Source: JBOCEF01 sp050586345
GTDB taxonomy: Bacteria; Pseudomonadota; Alphaproteobacteria; Rhodobacterales; Rhodobacteraceae
Assembly (NCBI RefSeq): GCF_050586345.1
Contig: NZ_JBOCEF010000015.1
Span: forward strand, 24,560-88,559
Direction: 5' to 3'
Length of the DNA stretch: 64,000 nt
Every line of letters starts with the position of its first letter. Position 1 is the stretch's first letter. A program made the position numbers and the translations under genes. Under the pieces are notes generated by a model that saw only the letters and a list, made by a program, of their open reading frames with translations, was not told the origin of the DNA and searched no databases. This document shows, in pieces, positions 47,016 through 57,466 of the stretch.

Positions 47016-48119
47016 ATGTCCCAGCCGCACCCGACGATCCGCCCGCAGCCCGGCATCATGGGCATCTCGCTCTATGTCGGCGGCGCCTCCAAGGCGCCGG
47101 GCGTGAACGCGCCCCTCAAGCTCAGCTCGAACGAGAACCCGCTCGGCCCCTCCCCCCGCGCCATCGCGGCGTACAAGGCCGCGGCGGACAGCCTCCACCG
47201 CTACCCCGACAGCGGGCACGAGGAGCTGCGCCGCGCCATCGCCGAGGTCGAGGGCCTGGACCATAGCCTCATCACCTGCGGCGCCGGGTCGGACGAGATC
47301 ATCGCCTTCCTCTGCCAGGCCTATGCCGGGCCGGGCGACGAGGTGCTGCACACCAAGCACGGCTTCTCGATGTACAGCATCAGCGCGCGCGCCAATGGCG
47401 CGACGCCGGTCGAGGCGCCCGAGACGGCGGACTACACCACCGACGTGGACGCCCTTCTGGCCGCCTGCACCGAGCGCACGAAGCTCGTCTTCATCGCCAA
47501 TCCCAACAACCCGACCGGGACCATCATCCCGGACGCCGAAGTCGCGCGCCTCGCCGACGGCATCCCGCCGCAGGCGCTGCTGGTCCTCGACGGCGCCTAT
47601 GCCGAATATGTCCGCCGCCCGGGCTATGACGCGGGCAAGGCGCTGGTCGAGAGCCGCGAGAACGTGGTGATGACCCGCACCTTCTCGAAGATCCACGGCC
47701 TCGCCGCCCTGCGCCTCGGCTGGGGCTATGCGCCCGGTCACGTGACCGAGGTGCTGAACCGCGTGCGCGGGCCGTTCAACGTCACCGACCCGGCGATCAA
47801 GGCCGGCATCGCCGCCATCCGGGACACCGAGTGGCGCGAGCGTTGCGCGACCCTCAACGAGGTGTGGCGCGACTGGCTGTCGAAGAAGCTCGCCGCCATC
47901 GGGATGCCGTGCCTTCCGTCCGAGGGGAACTTCATCCTCGCCCGCGTGGGCCGCGAGCGCACCGCGGCGGCGGATGAGTTCTTCAAGTCCCGCGGCCTGA
48001 TCCTGCGGCGGGTGGACGGCTACCAGCTGCCCGATTTCATCCGCATCACCGTGGGCGACGAAGAGGGCTGCCGCCGCGTCGCCGCCGCCGCCGAAGAGTT
48101 CATGAAAGGGGGCGCCTGA
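47016..48119 (+). CDS. hisC: Histidinol-phosphate aminotransferase (HisC type)
   Basis: 367 residues, PLP-dependent fold-type I. KLSSNENPLGPSPRA at the substrate loop, FIANPNNPTGTII, LDGAYAEYV, and the PLP lysine in TRTFSKIHGLAALRLGW are all present. It stands next to a prephenate/arogenate dehydrogenase rather than other his genes. A role in phenylalanine/tyrosine transamination is therefore likely in addition to, or instead of, histidine synthesis. The stop overlaps the next start (TGATG). Confidence 0.92.
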   Translation: MSQPHPTIRPQPGIMGISLYVGGASKAPGVNAPLKLSSNENPLGPSPRAIAAYKAAADSLHRYPDSGHEELRRAIAEVEGLDHSLITCGAGSDEIIAFLCQAYAGPGDEVLHTKHGFSMYSISARANGATPVEAPETADYTTDVDALLAACTERTKLVFIANPNNPTGTIIPDAEVARLADGIPPQALLVLDGAYAEYVRRPGYDAGKALVESRENVVMTRTFSKIHGLAALRLGWGYAPGHVTEVLNRVRGPFNVTDPAIKAGIAAIRDTEWRERCATLNEVWRDWLSKKLAAIGMPCLPSEGNFILARVGRERTAAADEFFKSRGLILRRVDGYQLPDFIRITVGDEEGCRRVAAAAEEFMKGGA

Positions 48120-49075
48120 TGCAGGACCACCCCGTCGCGCAGGCCGCCCGGGCCGCGCCGCTGTTCGACCGGATCGCGCTGATCGGCCTCGGCCTGATCG
48201 GCTCGTCCATCGCCCATGCCTGCCGCCGCGCGGGCCTGGCGCGCCATGTCGCCGGCTACGCCCGGTCCCCGGAGACGCGCGAGACGGCGGCGAAGCTCGG
48301 CTTTCTCGACAGCGTGCATGACCTCGCCTCCGACGCCGTCGAGGGCGCGGACCTGGTCATTCTCTGCGTGCCCGTCGGCGCCATGGGCCCGGTGACGAAG
48401 GAGATCGCGGACGCGCTGAAGCCCGGCGCGATCCTGTCCGACGTCGGCTCCACCAAGGGCTCGGTCATCGCGCACACCGCCCCGCACGTGCCGCAGGGCG
48501 TGCAGTTCATCCCCGCGCACCCGCTGGCGGGCACCGAGCATTCGGGCCCCGAGGCGGGCTTCGCCGAGCTTTATGACAACCGCTGGTGCATCCTGACGCC
48601 GCTGCCGGGGAACGACCCCGCGGCGGTCGCCCGGCTGCGCAAGTTCTGGGAGGGCATGGGCGCCAATGTCGACGAGATGGACCCGGACCATCACGACCTG
48701 GTGCTGGCCGTCACCTCGCACACGCCGCACCTGATCGCCTACACGATGGTGGGCGTGGCGGACGACCTGCAGCGGGTGACGAATTCCGAGGTCATCAAGT
48801 ACTCGGCCGCGGGTTTCCGCGACTTCACCCGCATCGCGGCGTCGGATCCGACGATGTGGCGGGACGTGTTCCTCAACAACAAGGAGGCGACGCTGGAGAT
48901 CCTCGGGCGCTTCACCGAGGAGCTGTTCGCCCTGCAGCGGGCGATCCGCACCGGCGACGGGAACATGCTGCACGACTATTTCACCCGCACCCGCGCCATC
49001 CGCCGCGGGATCATCGAGGCGGGCCAGGACACCGACCTTCCCGATTTCGGCCGCATGCCGGTGCGCCGGGACTGA
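48119..49075 (+). CDS. tyrA: Prephenate/arogenate dehydrogenase
   Basis: 318 residues, TyrA/TyrC family. NAD(P)-binding IALIGLGLIGSSIAHACRRAG at about 19-39, SDVGSTKG near 121, the substrate-site HPLAGTEHSGPEAG and the helical-domain AVTSHTPHLIAYTM. It oxidatively decarboxylates prephenate or arogenate on the way to tyrosine. It is coupled to hisC by an overlapping stop/start, giving an aromatic-amino-acid operon. Confidence 0.94.
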   Translation: MQDHPVAQAARAAPLFDRIALIGLGLIGSSIAHACRRAGLARHVAGYARSPETRETAAKLGFLDSVHDLASDAVEGADLVILCVPVGAMGPVTKEIADALKPGAILSDVGSTKGSVIAHTAPHVPQGVQFIPAHPLAGTEHSGPEAGFAELYDNRWCILTPLPGNDPAAVARLRKFWEGMGANVDEMDPDHHDLVLAVTSHTPHLIAYTMVGVADDLQRVTNSEVIKYSAAGFRDFTRIAASDPTMWRDVFLNNKEATLEILGRFTEELFALQRAIRTGDGNMLHDYFTRTRAIRRGIIEAGQDTDLPDFGRMPVRRD

Positions 49076-49100
49076 CGGCTTCGGAGGGTTTGAAATGCTG

Positions 49101-49127
49101 CGGGCCGCCCTATCGGGCGGCCCGTTT
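49101..49127 (+). terminator. Intrinsic terminator of the hisC-tyrA operon
   Basis: A perfect 10-bp stem (CGGGCCGCCC) with a TATC loop, followed by TTTGCG, 26 bases after the tyrA stop. Confidence 0.8.
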
Positions 49128-49168
49128 GCGTTGGCGCGCGGCTTCGGGCGGCAGCGAGGGGCGGCGCA

Positions 49169-49217
49169 GGGGAGGAAGGCCGGCAGGCCTTCCTCCCCGT
49201 CGACGCGGTGCGTCGAC
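49169..49217. repeat. Dispersed palindromic element
   Basis: A 13-bp perfect hairpin (GGGGAGGAAGGCC, loop GGCA) at 49169-49198 is followed by an 8-bp hairpin (GTCGACGC, loop GGT) at 49199-49217. CCCCCTCCATCCGCATACGG and TTGCGCGC then follow, resembling the order of sequences at 2762-2850. Confidence 0.6.
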
Positions 49218-49308
49218 CCCCTCCATCCGCATACGGAAGGTTGCGCGCGTGGCGCCCGTTGCGCGAGACATTCGAACGGGGCGCACCTGTAGACCGGGGA
49301 GCCCCGGC

Positions 49309-50361
49309 TCAGCGCGGCAGGGTCAGGCGAGGGGCCTGGCCGATCGGGGCCGGGCCGATGAAGACCCGCCCGCCGGCGAAGCGCAGCGGCGCCTCGATCC
49401 CGTTCCCCTTGCCCGACAGGAAGGACAGCACCTCGAGCGCGCCGCGCACCGCCTCGGCGGTATTGGCGTCGAGCGCGCCCGACGCCTGCGCGGCCTTCAG
49501 CGCGGCGCGCCAGTTCTCCGCCCGCACCGTCATCTCGCCCTCGGGATAGCCCGCGGCGTCCACCGCCACCGCCCCGGCGACGCGCAGCGACAGCGGCCCC
49601 CAGGCCAGCTTCGACGGCCGGACGCGCACCGAGGTCAGCCGCGCGCCCCCCGCCTCGGCCGCGCGCAGGCCCAGCGGCTGCGCGAAGCCCAGCGTCGCGT
49701 CCACCAAGAGCTCCGCCGCCACGTCCGGCAGCGCCTCGCCCAGGTTCATCAGCCCGGTCAGCGCCTCGGGCGGGCGCACCTGGCTGGCGGTGACCGAGAG
49801 GTCATAGGCGTTCGGCCCGTCCGAGGGCATCGGCGTCTCGGCCTCGCGCAGCGCGGCCAGGATCCGCTCGGCGCCCACCGTCCAGGCCGCCGCGCCCCCG
49901 GCGGCCACCCCCTCGACGCTCAGCCCGTCGCCCTCCAGCACCGCGCGGCGCAGGCGCAGCGCGGTCTCGGGCGCCACGGCCACCGAGGCGCGCAGCCGCT
50001 CCGAGCGCAGCTCCGCCCGCCCGCCGGGGGCGGCGAATGACTGCCGCTCGGGGAAGGCGACGATGGCCCGGTCGGGGCGGTAGGAGAGCTGCAGCACCTG
50101 CACCAGCGGCGCCTGCCAGGCCCAGCCCGCATCGGGGTCCGAGAGGATCAGCTCCTCCAGCGACAGGTCCACGCGGTTCGGGAAGCCCGAGACGGCAGCG
50201 TCCTGCACCTCGGCCGCCCAGCCCGCGGCGCGGCGGCTTTCAAGCCAGCCGAGCACGCCTTCCTTCTGCGCGGTGGCGGCGATCCACCACCATCCGCCCC
50301 AGAGGGCGGCGGCGAGGACCAGGAGGCCGGTGAGGGCGGCGATGCCATTCAAGCGGAACAT
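49309..50361 (-). CDS. DUF2125 family protein
   Basis: 350 residues. One N-terminal membrane helix (IAALTGLLVLAAALWGGWWWI) is followed by a periplasmic body matching DUF2125 (GFPNRVDLSLEELILSDPDAGWAWQAPLVQVLQLSYRPD). Function is unknown; the family is widespread in alphaproteobacteria. The start gives a normal signal-anchor; longer in-frame starts would add low-complexity sequence. Confidence 0.85.
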   Translation of the reverse strand: MFRLNGIAALTGLLVLAAALWGGWWWIAATAQKEGVLGWLESRRAAGWAAEVQDAAVSGFPNRVDLSLEELILSDPDAGWAWQAPLVQVLQLSYRPDRAIVAFPERQSFAAPGGRAELRSERLRASVAVAPETALRLRRAVLEGDGLSVEGVAAGGAAAWTVGAERILAALREAETPMPSDGPNAYDLSVTASQVRPPEALTGLMNLGEALPDVAAELLVDATLGFAQPLGLRAAEAGGARLTSVRVRPSKLAWGPLSLRVAGAVAVDAAGYPEGEMTVRAENWRAALKAAQASGALDANTAEAVRGALEVLSFLSGKGNGIEAPLRFAGGRVFIGPAPIGQAPRLTLPR

Positions 50362-50528
50362 GGGCGGCCTTTCGGGGAGCTGTCTGCGGCGACGGTTGAG
50401 AGGGGATATAGGACGGCGCGGCCCGGAAGCGCGAGGGGGCGATCCGGCGCGGGCGGGCGAGCGGGGGCCGCCGCGCCGCCGCGCGCCCTTCGCCGCCCGT
50501 GCCTCGGCGCGGCGCGGGCGCGCCGAGC

Positions 50529-50562
50529 GGGGGGCTCGCCCCCCCGAGGCCGGCCGCACTCC
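50529..50562. repeat. Dispersed hairpin element (copy 3)
   Basis: GGGGGGCTCGCCCCCCCGAG, then a CGGCCGCACTCC tail; related to the copies at 39486 and (inverted) 31589. Confidence 0.5.
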
Positions 50563-50653
50563 GCCTGGCGGGCGCGGCGCCGGGACCGCCCGCGCCGCCG
50601 CCCGGGGGCGGAGCCCCTTCCCAGCCGCGCGCCCGCGCGCTATCCCTCGGGCC

Positions 50654-51229
50654 ATGACCACGCCCCTGCCCCGCCCGGCCCCCGCCGGACCGCTCGCGAC
50701 CGGAGACCTCTGGGTCTTCGGCTATGGCTCGCTGCTCTGGCGGCCCGGTTTCGAACATGCCGAGACCCGCCGCGCCGCCGCCCCCGGCTGGCGCCGCGCC
50801 TTCTGCCTGCGCTCGATCCGCTATCGCGGCACTACGGATTTCCCCGGCCTCGTGCTCGCGCTCGACTTCGCGCCGCACATGGCCTGCGAGGGGCTCGCCT
50901 TCCGCGTCCCGCCCGAACATGTCCAGGCCGCCCGCGACTACCTGCACGAGCGGGAGATGGGCACGCGCTCCTATCTCGAATGCTGGCCGGAACTGGTGCT
51001 GGAGGACGGAACGCGGGTGCGCGGCCTCGCCTATGCCATCGACCGCACCCACCCGTCCTATGTGCGCCTGCCGCTGTCCGAGCAGGCCGACATCATCGCC
51101 CGCGCCCATGGCCCCGCGGGACCGAACGCCGAGTACCTGCACAACACCGCCGCGCATCTGCGCGAGCTGGGCGTGCATGACGCCGAGCTCGAGGCGCTGG
51201 ACGCAAGGGTGCGCGAGCTGGCGGGCTGA
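50654..51229 (+). CDS. chaC: Glutathione-specific gamma-glutamylcyclotransferase (ChaC-like)
   Basis: 191 residues. The substrate-binding loop FGYGSLLWRPGF is at about 22-33, the catalytic Glu-containing segment CEGLAFRVPPEHV near 78-90, and AEYLHNTAAHLRELGVHD is at the C-terminus. It degrades glutathione to 5-oxoproline and Cys-Gly in the cytosol. It is a single gene ended by a strong shared terminator. Confidence 0.93.
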   Translation: MTTPLPRPAPAGPLATGDLWVFGYGSLLWRPGFEHAETRRAAAPGWRRAFCLRSIRYRGTTDFPGLVLALDFAPHMACEGLAFRVPPEHVQAARDYLHEREMGTRSYLECWPELVLEDGTRVRGLAYAIDRTHPSYVRLPLSEQADIIARAHGPAGPNAEYLHNTAAHLRELGVHDAELEALDARVRELAG

Positions 51230-51253
51230 GGCCCAAGCGCCGGGACGCAACGA

Positions 51254-51283
51254 AAAAGGCCCGGCGTCGCCGCCGGGCCTTTT
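51254..51283. terminator. Bidirectional intrinsic terminator
   Basis: A perfect 13-bp stem (AAAAGGCCCGGCG) with a TCGC loop, A-run on one side and T-run on the other, lies between convergent chaC and the LysM protein gene. Confidence 0.9.
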
Positions 51284-51329
51284 CGCATCGCTCGGGGTCT
51301 TCCCCCTCGGGGGCGTCAGCCCCGGCGCG

Positions 51330-52472
51330 TCACTTGCGCGCCGCGGCGGCGGCCGCCTGGTGCTTCTGCAGCGCCGAGAACCACTCGCCCGAGGCGCGCA
51401 TCCGCTGCAGGCCCTGGTTCAGCCGCTCCACCGTGCGCCGCCCCTGGGCCGAGGCGCGCGGGGCGACCGCGTGCAGCGTGCGCAGCGTCGCGAGGCCCTC
51501 GAGCTCCCGCACCCGGCGCGCGGCGCCCGGCAGCGCGGCCAGCGTCTCCTCCGCCGTGGCGCTGTCGACCGAGACCACGTTCACCTCGCCTGCCATCAGC
51601 GCGCGGAAACAGTCCCGCGCGGTCGGCGGGGCGACCAGGGACACGTTCGGCTCCACCAGGCCCTCGGCCTCGAGATCGCCGACGAACATCCCGTCCGGGC
51701 GGCAGATGCGCGAGCCCTGGAGCGCGTCGTGGCTGTCGGCGCCCATGTAGTCGGAGTTCTGCAGGGTGTAGAAGCTCAGCACCACCTCGAAGAACGGCTC
51801 GGAGAAGTCGAAGCTGCGGCAGCGCGCGCGGCTTTCGGCCCCGAGGCCGGGGCGCCCGCAATCGGGGCGCACCCAGGGGAAGCCGACATCGTAGCCGCCG
51901 CCGGGCAGCAGCGCGGTCAGCTGCGCGGCCCAGTCGGGGGCGTATTCGATCTCGAGGCTCGCGGGACGGCCCGAGGCGCCGAGCGCGAGGCGCATCATCT
52001 CGGCGAAGACGCCGCCGCCGGGCAGCGCGCCGTCGGAATAGGGCGCCGCGCCGTCGACGCCGATGAAGCGCACATCCGCGGTCGCGCCGGGGCGCACCGG
52101 CTCGGGCGCGCGCACGCGGGCTTCGACCGGGGCCTCGACCGGGGCGCCGCCAGGGGCGCCGGGCGCGGCCGCCGCGGGGGCGGTCGCCGCGGCGCCGGGC
52201 GCCTCGCCGATGCAGGGGATGCGCAGCGGCATGCCCACTTCGATCAGGTTCGGGTTGGGGCCGATCACCTCGGTGTTGGCGAGGTAGATCAGCTCGAAAT
52301 TCGTCGCGCCATAGGCGCGCTCGGCGATCAGGGCGAGCGTGTCGCCCCGCTGCACGGTGTATGTCTGTCCGCAGGAGATGTCCTGCGCGCGCGTCTGCGC
52401 CTGCGCCCCTGCGGCGCCGAACAGCATGGCTGCGGCGGCCGCCGCGGCCCCCGCGATCCCTCCGATGCGCAT
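51330..52472 (-). CDS. LysM domain fused to a solute-binding-like domain
   Basis: 380 residues. A signal peptide (residues 1-26) is followed by one LysM module (YTVQRGDTLALIAERAYG, ending GMPLRIPC), a Pro/Ala linker, and from about residue 130 a type-3 periplasmic-binding-protein-like domain (FIGVDGAAPYSDGALPGGG, FDFSEPFFEVVLSFYT). The first part would bind peptidoglycan and tether the binding domain in the periplasm. No transporter genes adjoin it, so it may sense rather than transport. Confidence 0.8.
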   Translation of the reverse strand: MRIGGIAGAAAAAAAMLFGAAGAQAQTRAQDISCGQTYTVQRGDTLALIAERAYGATNFELIYLANTEVIGPNPNLIEVGMPLRIPCIGEAPGAAATAPAAAAPGAPGGAPVEAPVEARVRAPEPVRPGATADVRFIGVDGAAPYSDGALPGGGVFAEMMRLALGASGRPASLEIEYAPDWAAQLTALLPGGGYDVGFPWVRPDCGRPGLGAESRARCRSFDFSEPFFEVVLSFYTLQNSDYMGADSHDALQGSRICRPDGMFVGDLEAEGLVEPNVSLVAPPTARDCFRALMAGEVNVVSVDSATAEETLAALPGAARRVRELEGLATLRTLHAVAPRASAQGRRTVERLNQGLQRMRASGEWFSALQKHQAAAAAARK

Positions 52473-52653
52473 CCGTCCCCTCCTACTCGCCCCGTCACGC
52501 CAAGCAAATCATGGCGCAACGGTAGCCAAAGCGTGGCCGATGCGCCAGACTCTTCATCTCACGTTATCAAATGCTTGAGAAGGCGGCGTTTCACGGCGTG
52601 GCGGCGGGCCGCGGCGCCCGGCCTGGCGGCGGGGAGGGTCGGCGGCGGCCCGC

Positions 52654-53147
52654 TCAGGCGGCCGAGACCAGCAGCGCGGCGCCCTCGTGGCCGCGCACCA
52701 CCACCTCGGCCCCCGCGGCGGGGGCGGCGGCGGGCGCGGCGGCGGCGGCGTCGTCGGGCGCAAGCCGCGCCTTCCAGCGCACGCCGTCGATCTCCACCGC
52801 CCCCTGCCCGGCGGCGAAGTCCTGGGTGACCAGCGCGGTGCGCCCCACCAGCCGCGCGGCGCGGTTGTTCAGGCCCGGGCGCGGCGTCGCGCCGGTCAGG
52901 GCCCGCATCACCGGGCCGCGCGCGGCCAGCACGGTCGCGACCGAGACCGCGGCGAAGATGGCGAGCTGCCACGCCCCGCTCAGCCCCGGGACGACCAGCA
53001 GCGCGACGGCCACCGCGGCGGCGGCCAGCGCGAACCACATCAGCACGAAGCCCGTCACCGCCAGTTCGGCCGCCGCCAGCACGATGGCGAGCACCGCCCA
53101 GAGCCAGGGCGAGGCGCCGTCGAGGAAGGAGAGGATCGGCAGGTCCA

Positions 53148-53148
<1 letters not shown>
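52654..53148 (-). CDS. NfeD-like membrane protein
   Basis: 164 residues. About three or four membrane helices (LWAVLAIVLAAAELAVTGFVLMW; AIFAAVSVATVLAA) are followed by an OB-fold domain (NNRAARLVGRTALVTQDF, VRGHEGAALLV). The short NfeD form pairs with SPFH proteins, and here its start overlaps the SPFH gene stop (TGATG). The pair is thought to organise membrane microdomains and assist membrane-protein quality control. Confidence 0.9.
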
Positions 53149-54257
<1,109 letters not shown>

Positions 54258-54483
54258 GGGCCTCTCCCAAGGCAGGGCGGAGAAAAGGAAGGCGTTCCGC
54301 CGAATGGATCACAAATGGTTACGGCGCCTCACGACGTCGAGAGCCGCGCGCGCGGGCGCGGGCGCGCGCGCGGCCGCAGCGGGATTTGCGCAACACTTGA
54401 GAGCGGGCGGAGGGCCGGGCGCCGGACTGGGGAGGATCGGCGCGGCGTGGGGCGGGCCGGGAACGGCGCGGCGGGCGGCGGGC

Positions 54484-54526
54484 AAGAAAAAAGCGCGGCG
54501 GCAGGTCCCCCCTGCACCGCCGCGCT
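54484..54526 (-). terminator. Intrinsic terminator, minus strand
   Basis: A 10-bp outer stem (AGCGCGGCGG) with a small bulge and inner CAGG/CCTG pairs, followed on the minus strand by TTTTTTC. It lies 455 bases beyond the nrdJ stop, implying a long 3' untranslated region or a separate minus-strand transcript. Confidence 0.8.
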
Positions 54527-54981
54527 CCACGTCGCCTGTCCGGACGACGTTCATGGCTCGGACCCCGCCCGGATACGCTGGACGCGGCCGCCAATCGTCT
54601 GTGGATGCTCGTCGGATCCCCCTCGACCCGACGCGGCGTCCCCTTGCGGGTCCACGCAAACGCAACCTTCGACTTTCCGCCCGTCAGGCCTGGGGGCCCT
54701 GGGGGCGTTTCCCGCAAAACGCTCGGGATACTGCTGACGCTGCACTCATCTACGCTCAAGCCGCCGTGGCGGCTGAAGACAACCTGCACGTCGCGTGAAC
54801 CTCCTGAAAAGGAAAACAGCAGTTTTTGTAAATCGGGTACGGCATTTTGCGACCAACGGGTCAAATGCGGCGCCCATTGCTCGCGCTCAGGTTGCATTTG
54901 CATCCTGTCGCCGCGGATTTGTGGCGGCTTCGGAGACGAATCATGGGTTTCACAGATTTTCGTGGCGAAATATGATTCGGA
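54527..54981. other. Region between nrdJ and its distal terminator
   Basis: 54760-54980 is clearly less GC-rich than the rest of the window. Small frames exist (for example a GTG-start frame of 64 codons on the minus strand, 54551-54745) but show no family resemblance and have no ribosome-binding site. A small RNA or 3' UTR ending at the 54484 terminator is possible. Confidence 0.45.
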
Positions 54982-57267
54982 TCAGCCGCATTTGGAGTGT
55001 CCGCATTCCTGACAGGTGAGGCAGCCTTCCACCTTGCGCATCGCGTATCTGCCGCAATTGGGGCAGGCCGGGCCGCGCGGCGGGCTGTCCGCCCCCCTTT
55101 CGGGCGCCGTTTCGGCCGCCCCGGGGGCGAGGGCGCCGCGGGCGGTCCCGTCGATGAAGCCGATGGAGATCATGTGCGTCTCGATCGTCTCGCCGATGGC
55201 GGCGAGGATCGAGGGCACGTAGCGCCCCTGCATCCAGGCGCCGCCGCGCGGGTCGAACACGGCCTTGAGCTCCTCGACCACGAAGGACACGTCGCCGCCG
55301 CGGCGGAACACGGCCGAGATCATCCGGGTCAGGGCCACGGTCCAGGCGTAGTGCTCCATGTTCTTGGAGTTGATGAACACCTCGAACGGGCGGCGGCGGC
55401 CGCCCTCCTCCACGTCGTTGACGGTGATGTAGATCGCGTGCTCGGATTCCGGCCACTTGATCTTGTAGGTCATGCCCGGAAGCTCTCCGGGACGGCTCAT
55501 GGGGTGCTCGGACCAGTCGCCGTCGATGGGCGCCGGGGCGGGGGGCTTCGGCTGCGCCTGCGGGGCGGGCGGCGCGGCGGCTTCGAGCACCGAGCCCGTC
55601 ACCGCGTTGGGCCGGTAGGTCGTGCAGCCCTTGCAGCCCTGGTCCCAGGCCATCCGGTAGACCTGTTTGAACTCCGCGAAGGAGATGTCCTCGGGCAGGT
55701 TGATGGTCTTGGAGATCGAGCTGTCGACCCAGGCCTGGGCCGCGGCCTGCATCCGCACGTGCTCTTCCGGGGCCAGGGACTGGGCGTCGACCACGTGGTC
55801 CGGCAGCGGCGCGTCGCCGAAGCGGTCGCGCCAGACCTGGACGGCGTGGTCGACCACCTCTTCCGTCTTCTTCGAGCCGTCGCGCTGGATCACCGTGCGG
55901 CGGTACGAGAGGGCGAAGATCGGCTCGATCCCCGAGGACACGTTGCCCGCGAGCAGGGAGATGGTCCCCGTGGGCGCGATGGAGGTCAGCAGCGCGTTGC
56001 GCAGCCCGTGGGCGCGGATCGCCGCCTGCACCTCGGGGCCGAGCCGGGTCGCCATGTCGCCCGCCGCCAGCGCCTCGCGGTCGCAGAGGGGGAAGGCGCC
56101 CTTCTCGGCCGCCAGCGCGGCGCTTTCGAGATAGGCCGCGCGGGCGAGGCATTTCAGCCAGCGCGCCGTCGCCTCGGCCGCGTCCTCGGCCCCGTAGCGC
56201 AGCCCGGTCATCGCCAGCGCATCGGCGAGGCCGGTGACCCCGAGGCCGATGCGCCGCTTGGCCCGCGCCTCCGCCTCCTGCTGCGGCAACGGGAAGCGCG
56301 AGGCGTCGACCACGTCGTCCAGCATGCGCACGGCGAGGCGGGTGAGACGCTCCAGCTCGCCCTCGTCCAGCGCGGCGGCGGGCCCGAACGGGTCGTTGAC
56401 CAGCGCGGCGAGGTTGACCGAGCCGAGCAGGCACGCGCCATAGGGCGGCAGGGGCTGCTCGCCGCAGGGATTGGTGGCGGAGATGGTCTCGGCGTAGTTC
56501 AGGTTGTTGAGGCGGTTGATCCGGTCGATGAAGATCACCCCCGGCTCGGCCACGTCGTAGGTGGCCTGCATGATCCGGTCCCACAGGGCGCGGGCGCGGA
56601 TGGTCCGGAAGGTGCGGCCCCCGAAGACCAGCGGCCAGTCGGAATCCGCCTCGACCGCCGCCATGAACGGGTCGGTGACCAGGACCGAGAGGTTGAAGTT
56701 GCGCAGGCGGGCCGGGTCGCGCTTGGCCTCGACGAAATCCTCGATATCCGGGTGATCGCAGCGCAGCGTCGCCATCATCGCGCCGCGCCGGGCGCCCGCG
56801 GACATGATCGTGCGGCACATCGAATCCCACACATCCATGAAGGGGATCGGCCCGGCGGCGTCGGCGGCCACCCCGTCGACCTGCGCGCCCTTCGGCCGGA
56901 TGGTCGAGAAGTCATAGCCGATGCCGCCGCCCTGCTGCAGCGTCAGCGCCGCTTCCTTCAGCGCGTCGAAGATGCCCGGCATGCTGTCGGGGATGGTCCC
57001 CATCACGAAGCAGTTGAACAGGGTGACCGAGCGGTCCGTGCCCGCCCCGGCCAGGATCCGCCCCGCCGGGATCACCTTGAAATCGTGCAGCGCCGCCTGG
57101 AAGCGGGGGGCCCAGAGGTCCGGCTCCGCCTCCTCGGCCGCCAGCGCATGGGCGACGCGGGACCAGGTGTCCTCGACCGCCGCGTCCAGCGGCGCGCCCG
57201 AGGCGTCCTTGAGGCGGTATTTCATGTCCCAGATCTGCGCGGAGATCGGGGCGGCGAACGTGTACAT
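54982..57267 (-). CDS. nrdJ: Adenosylcobalamin-dependent (class II) ribonucleotide reductase
   Basis: 761 residues. Makes deoxyribonucleotides using vitamin B12 rather than oxygen or an Fe/Mn partner subunit. Visible: LFNCFVMGTIPDS (a redox cysteine region), GGGIGYDFSTIRPKGA, NPCGEQPLPPYGACLLGSVNL (radical-site loop), LLTSIAPTGTISLLAGNVSSGIEP, and a C-terminal Cys cluster CPNCGRYAMRK with CxxC pairs. GGAGGCGCAGG precedes the ATG. No cobalamin riboswitch was seen upstream. Confidence 0.95.
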   Translation of the reverse strand: MYTFAAPISAQIWDMKYRLKDASGAPLDAAVEDTWSRVAHALAAEEAEPDLWAPRFQAALHDFKVIPAGRILAGAGTDRSVTLFNCFVMGTIPDSMPGIFDALKEAALTLQQGGGIGYDFSTIRPKGAQVDGVAADAAGPIPFMDVWDSMCRTIMSAGARRGAMMATLRCDHPDIEDFVEAKRDPARLRNFNLSVLVTDPFMAAVEADSDWPLVFGGRTFRTIRARALWDRIMQATYDVAEPGVIFIDRINRLNNLNYAETISATNPCGEQPLPPYGACLLGSVNLAALVNDPFGPAAALDEGELERLTRLAVRMLDDVVDASRFPLPQQEAEARAKRRIGLGVTGLADALAMTGLRYGAEDAAEATARWLKCLARAAYLESAALAAEKGAFPLCDREALAAGDMATRLGPEVQAAIRAHGLRNALLTSIAPTGTISLLAGNVSSGIEPIFALSYRRTVIQRDGSKKTEEVVDHAVQVWRDRFGDAPLPDHVVDAQSLAPEEHVRMQAAAQAWVDSSISKTINLPEDISFAEFKQVYRMAWDQGCKGCTTYRPNAVTGSVLEAAAPPAPQAQPKPPAPAPIDGDWSEHPMSRPGELPGMTYKIKWPESEHAIYITVNDVEEGGRRRPFEVFINSKNMEHYAWTVALTRMISAVFRRGGDVSFVVEELKAVFDPRGGAWMQGRYVPSILAAIGETIETHMISIGFIDGTARGALAPGAAETAPERGADSPPRGPACPNCGRYAMRKVEGCLTCQECGHSKCG

Positions 57268-57466
57268 CCTGCGCCTCCGGGGCTGGCGGACCGCAACGGC
57301 TTGCGTGGGTCCAGAGGTAGGCCCCCGCGCCGGGGCGGTCAACGCGCCCGGCCGGCGGGCCCGTCCCGGACAAAGCGTCGAAAAGTTGCGAAATCCTTGA
57401 GACGGGCGCCGGGCACGGGCGCGGCCCCCTCGCCATCCGCGGCCGATGGCGCTATCACCCGGCGCC

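Noticed and set aside
54795..55019. Small plus-strand gene in the lower-GC region next to nrdJ
   Set aside because: It overlaps the nrdJ 3' end antisense and lacks recognisable content or a clear ribosome-binding site.
57268..57466. Cobalamin riboswitch in front of nrdJ
   Set aside because: No B12-box-like sequence or matching fold was found in the short, GC-rich space between nrdJ and tdk.
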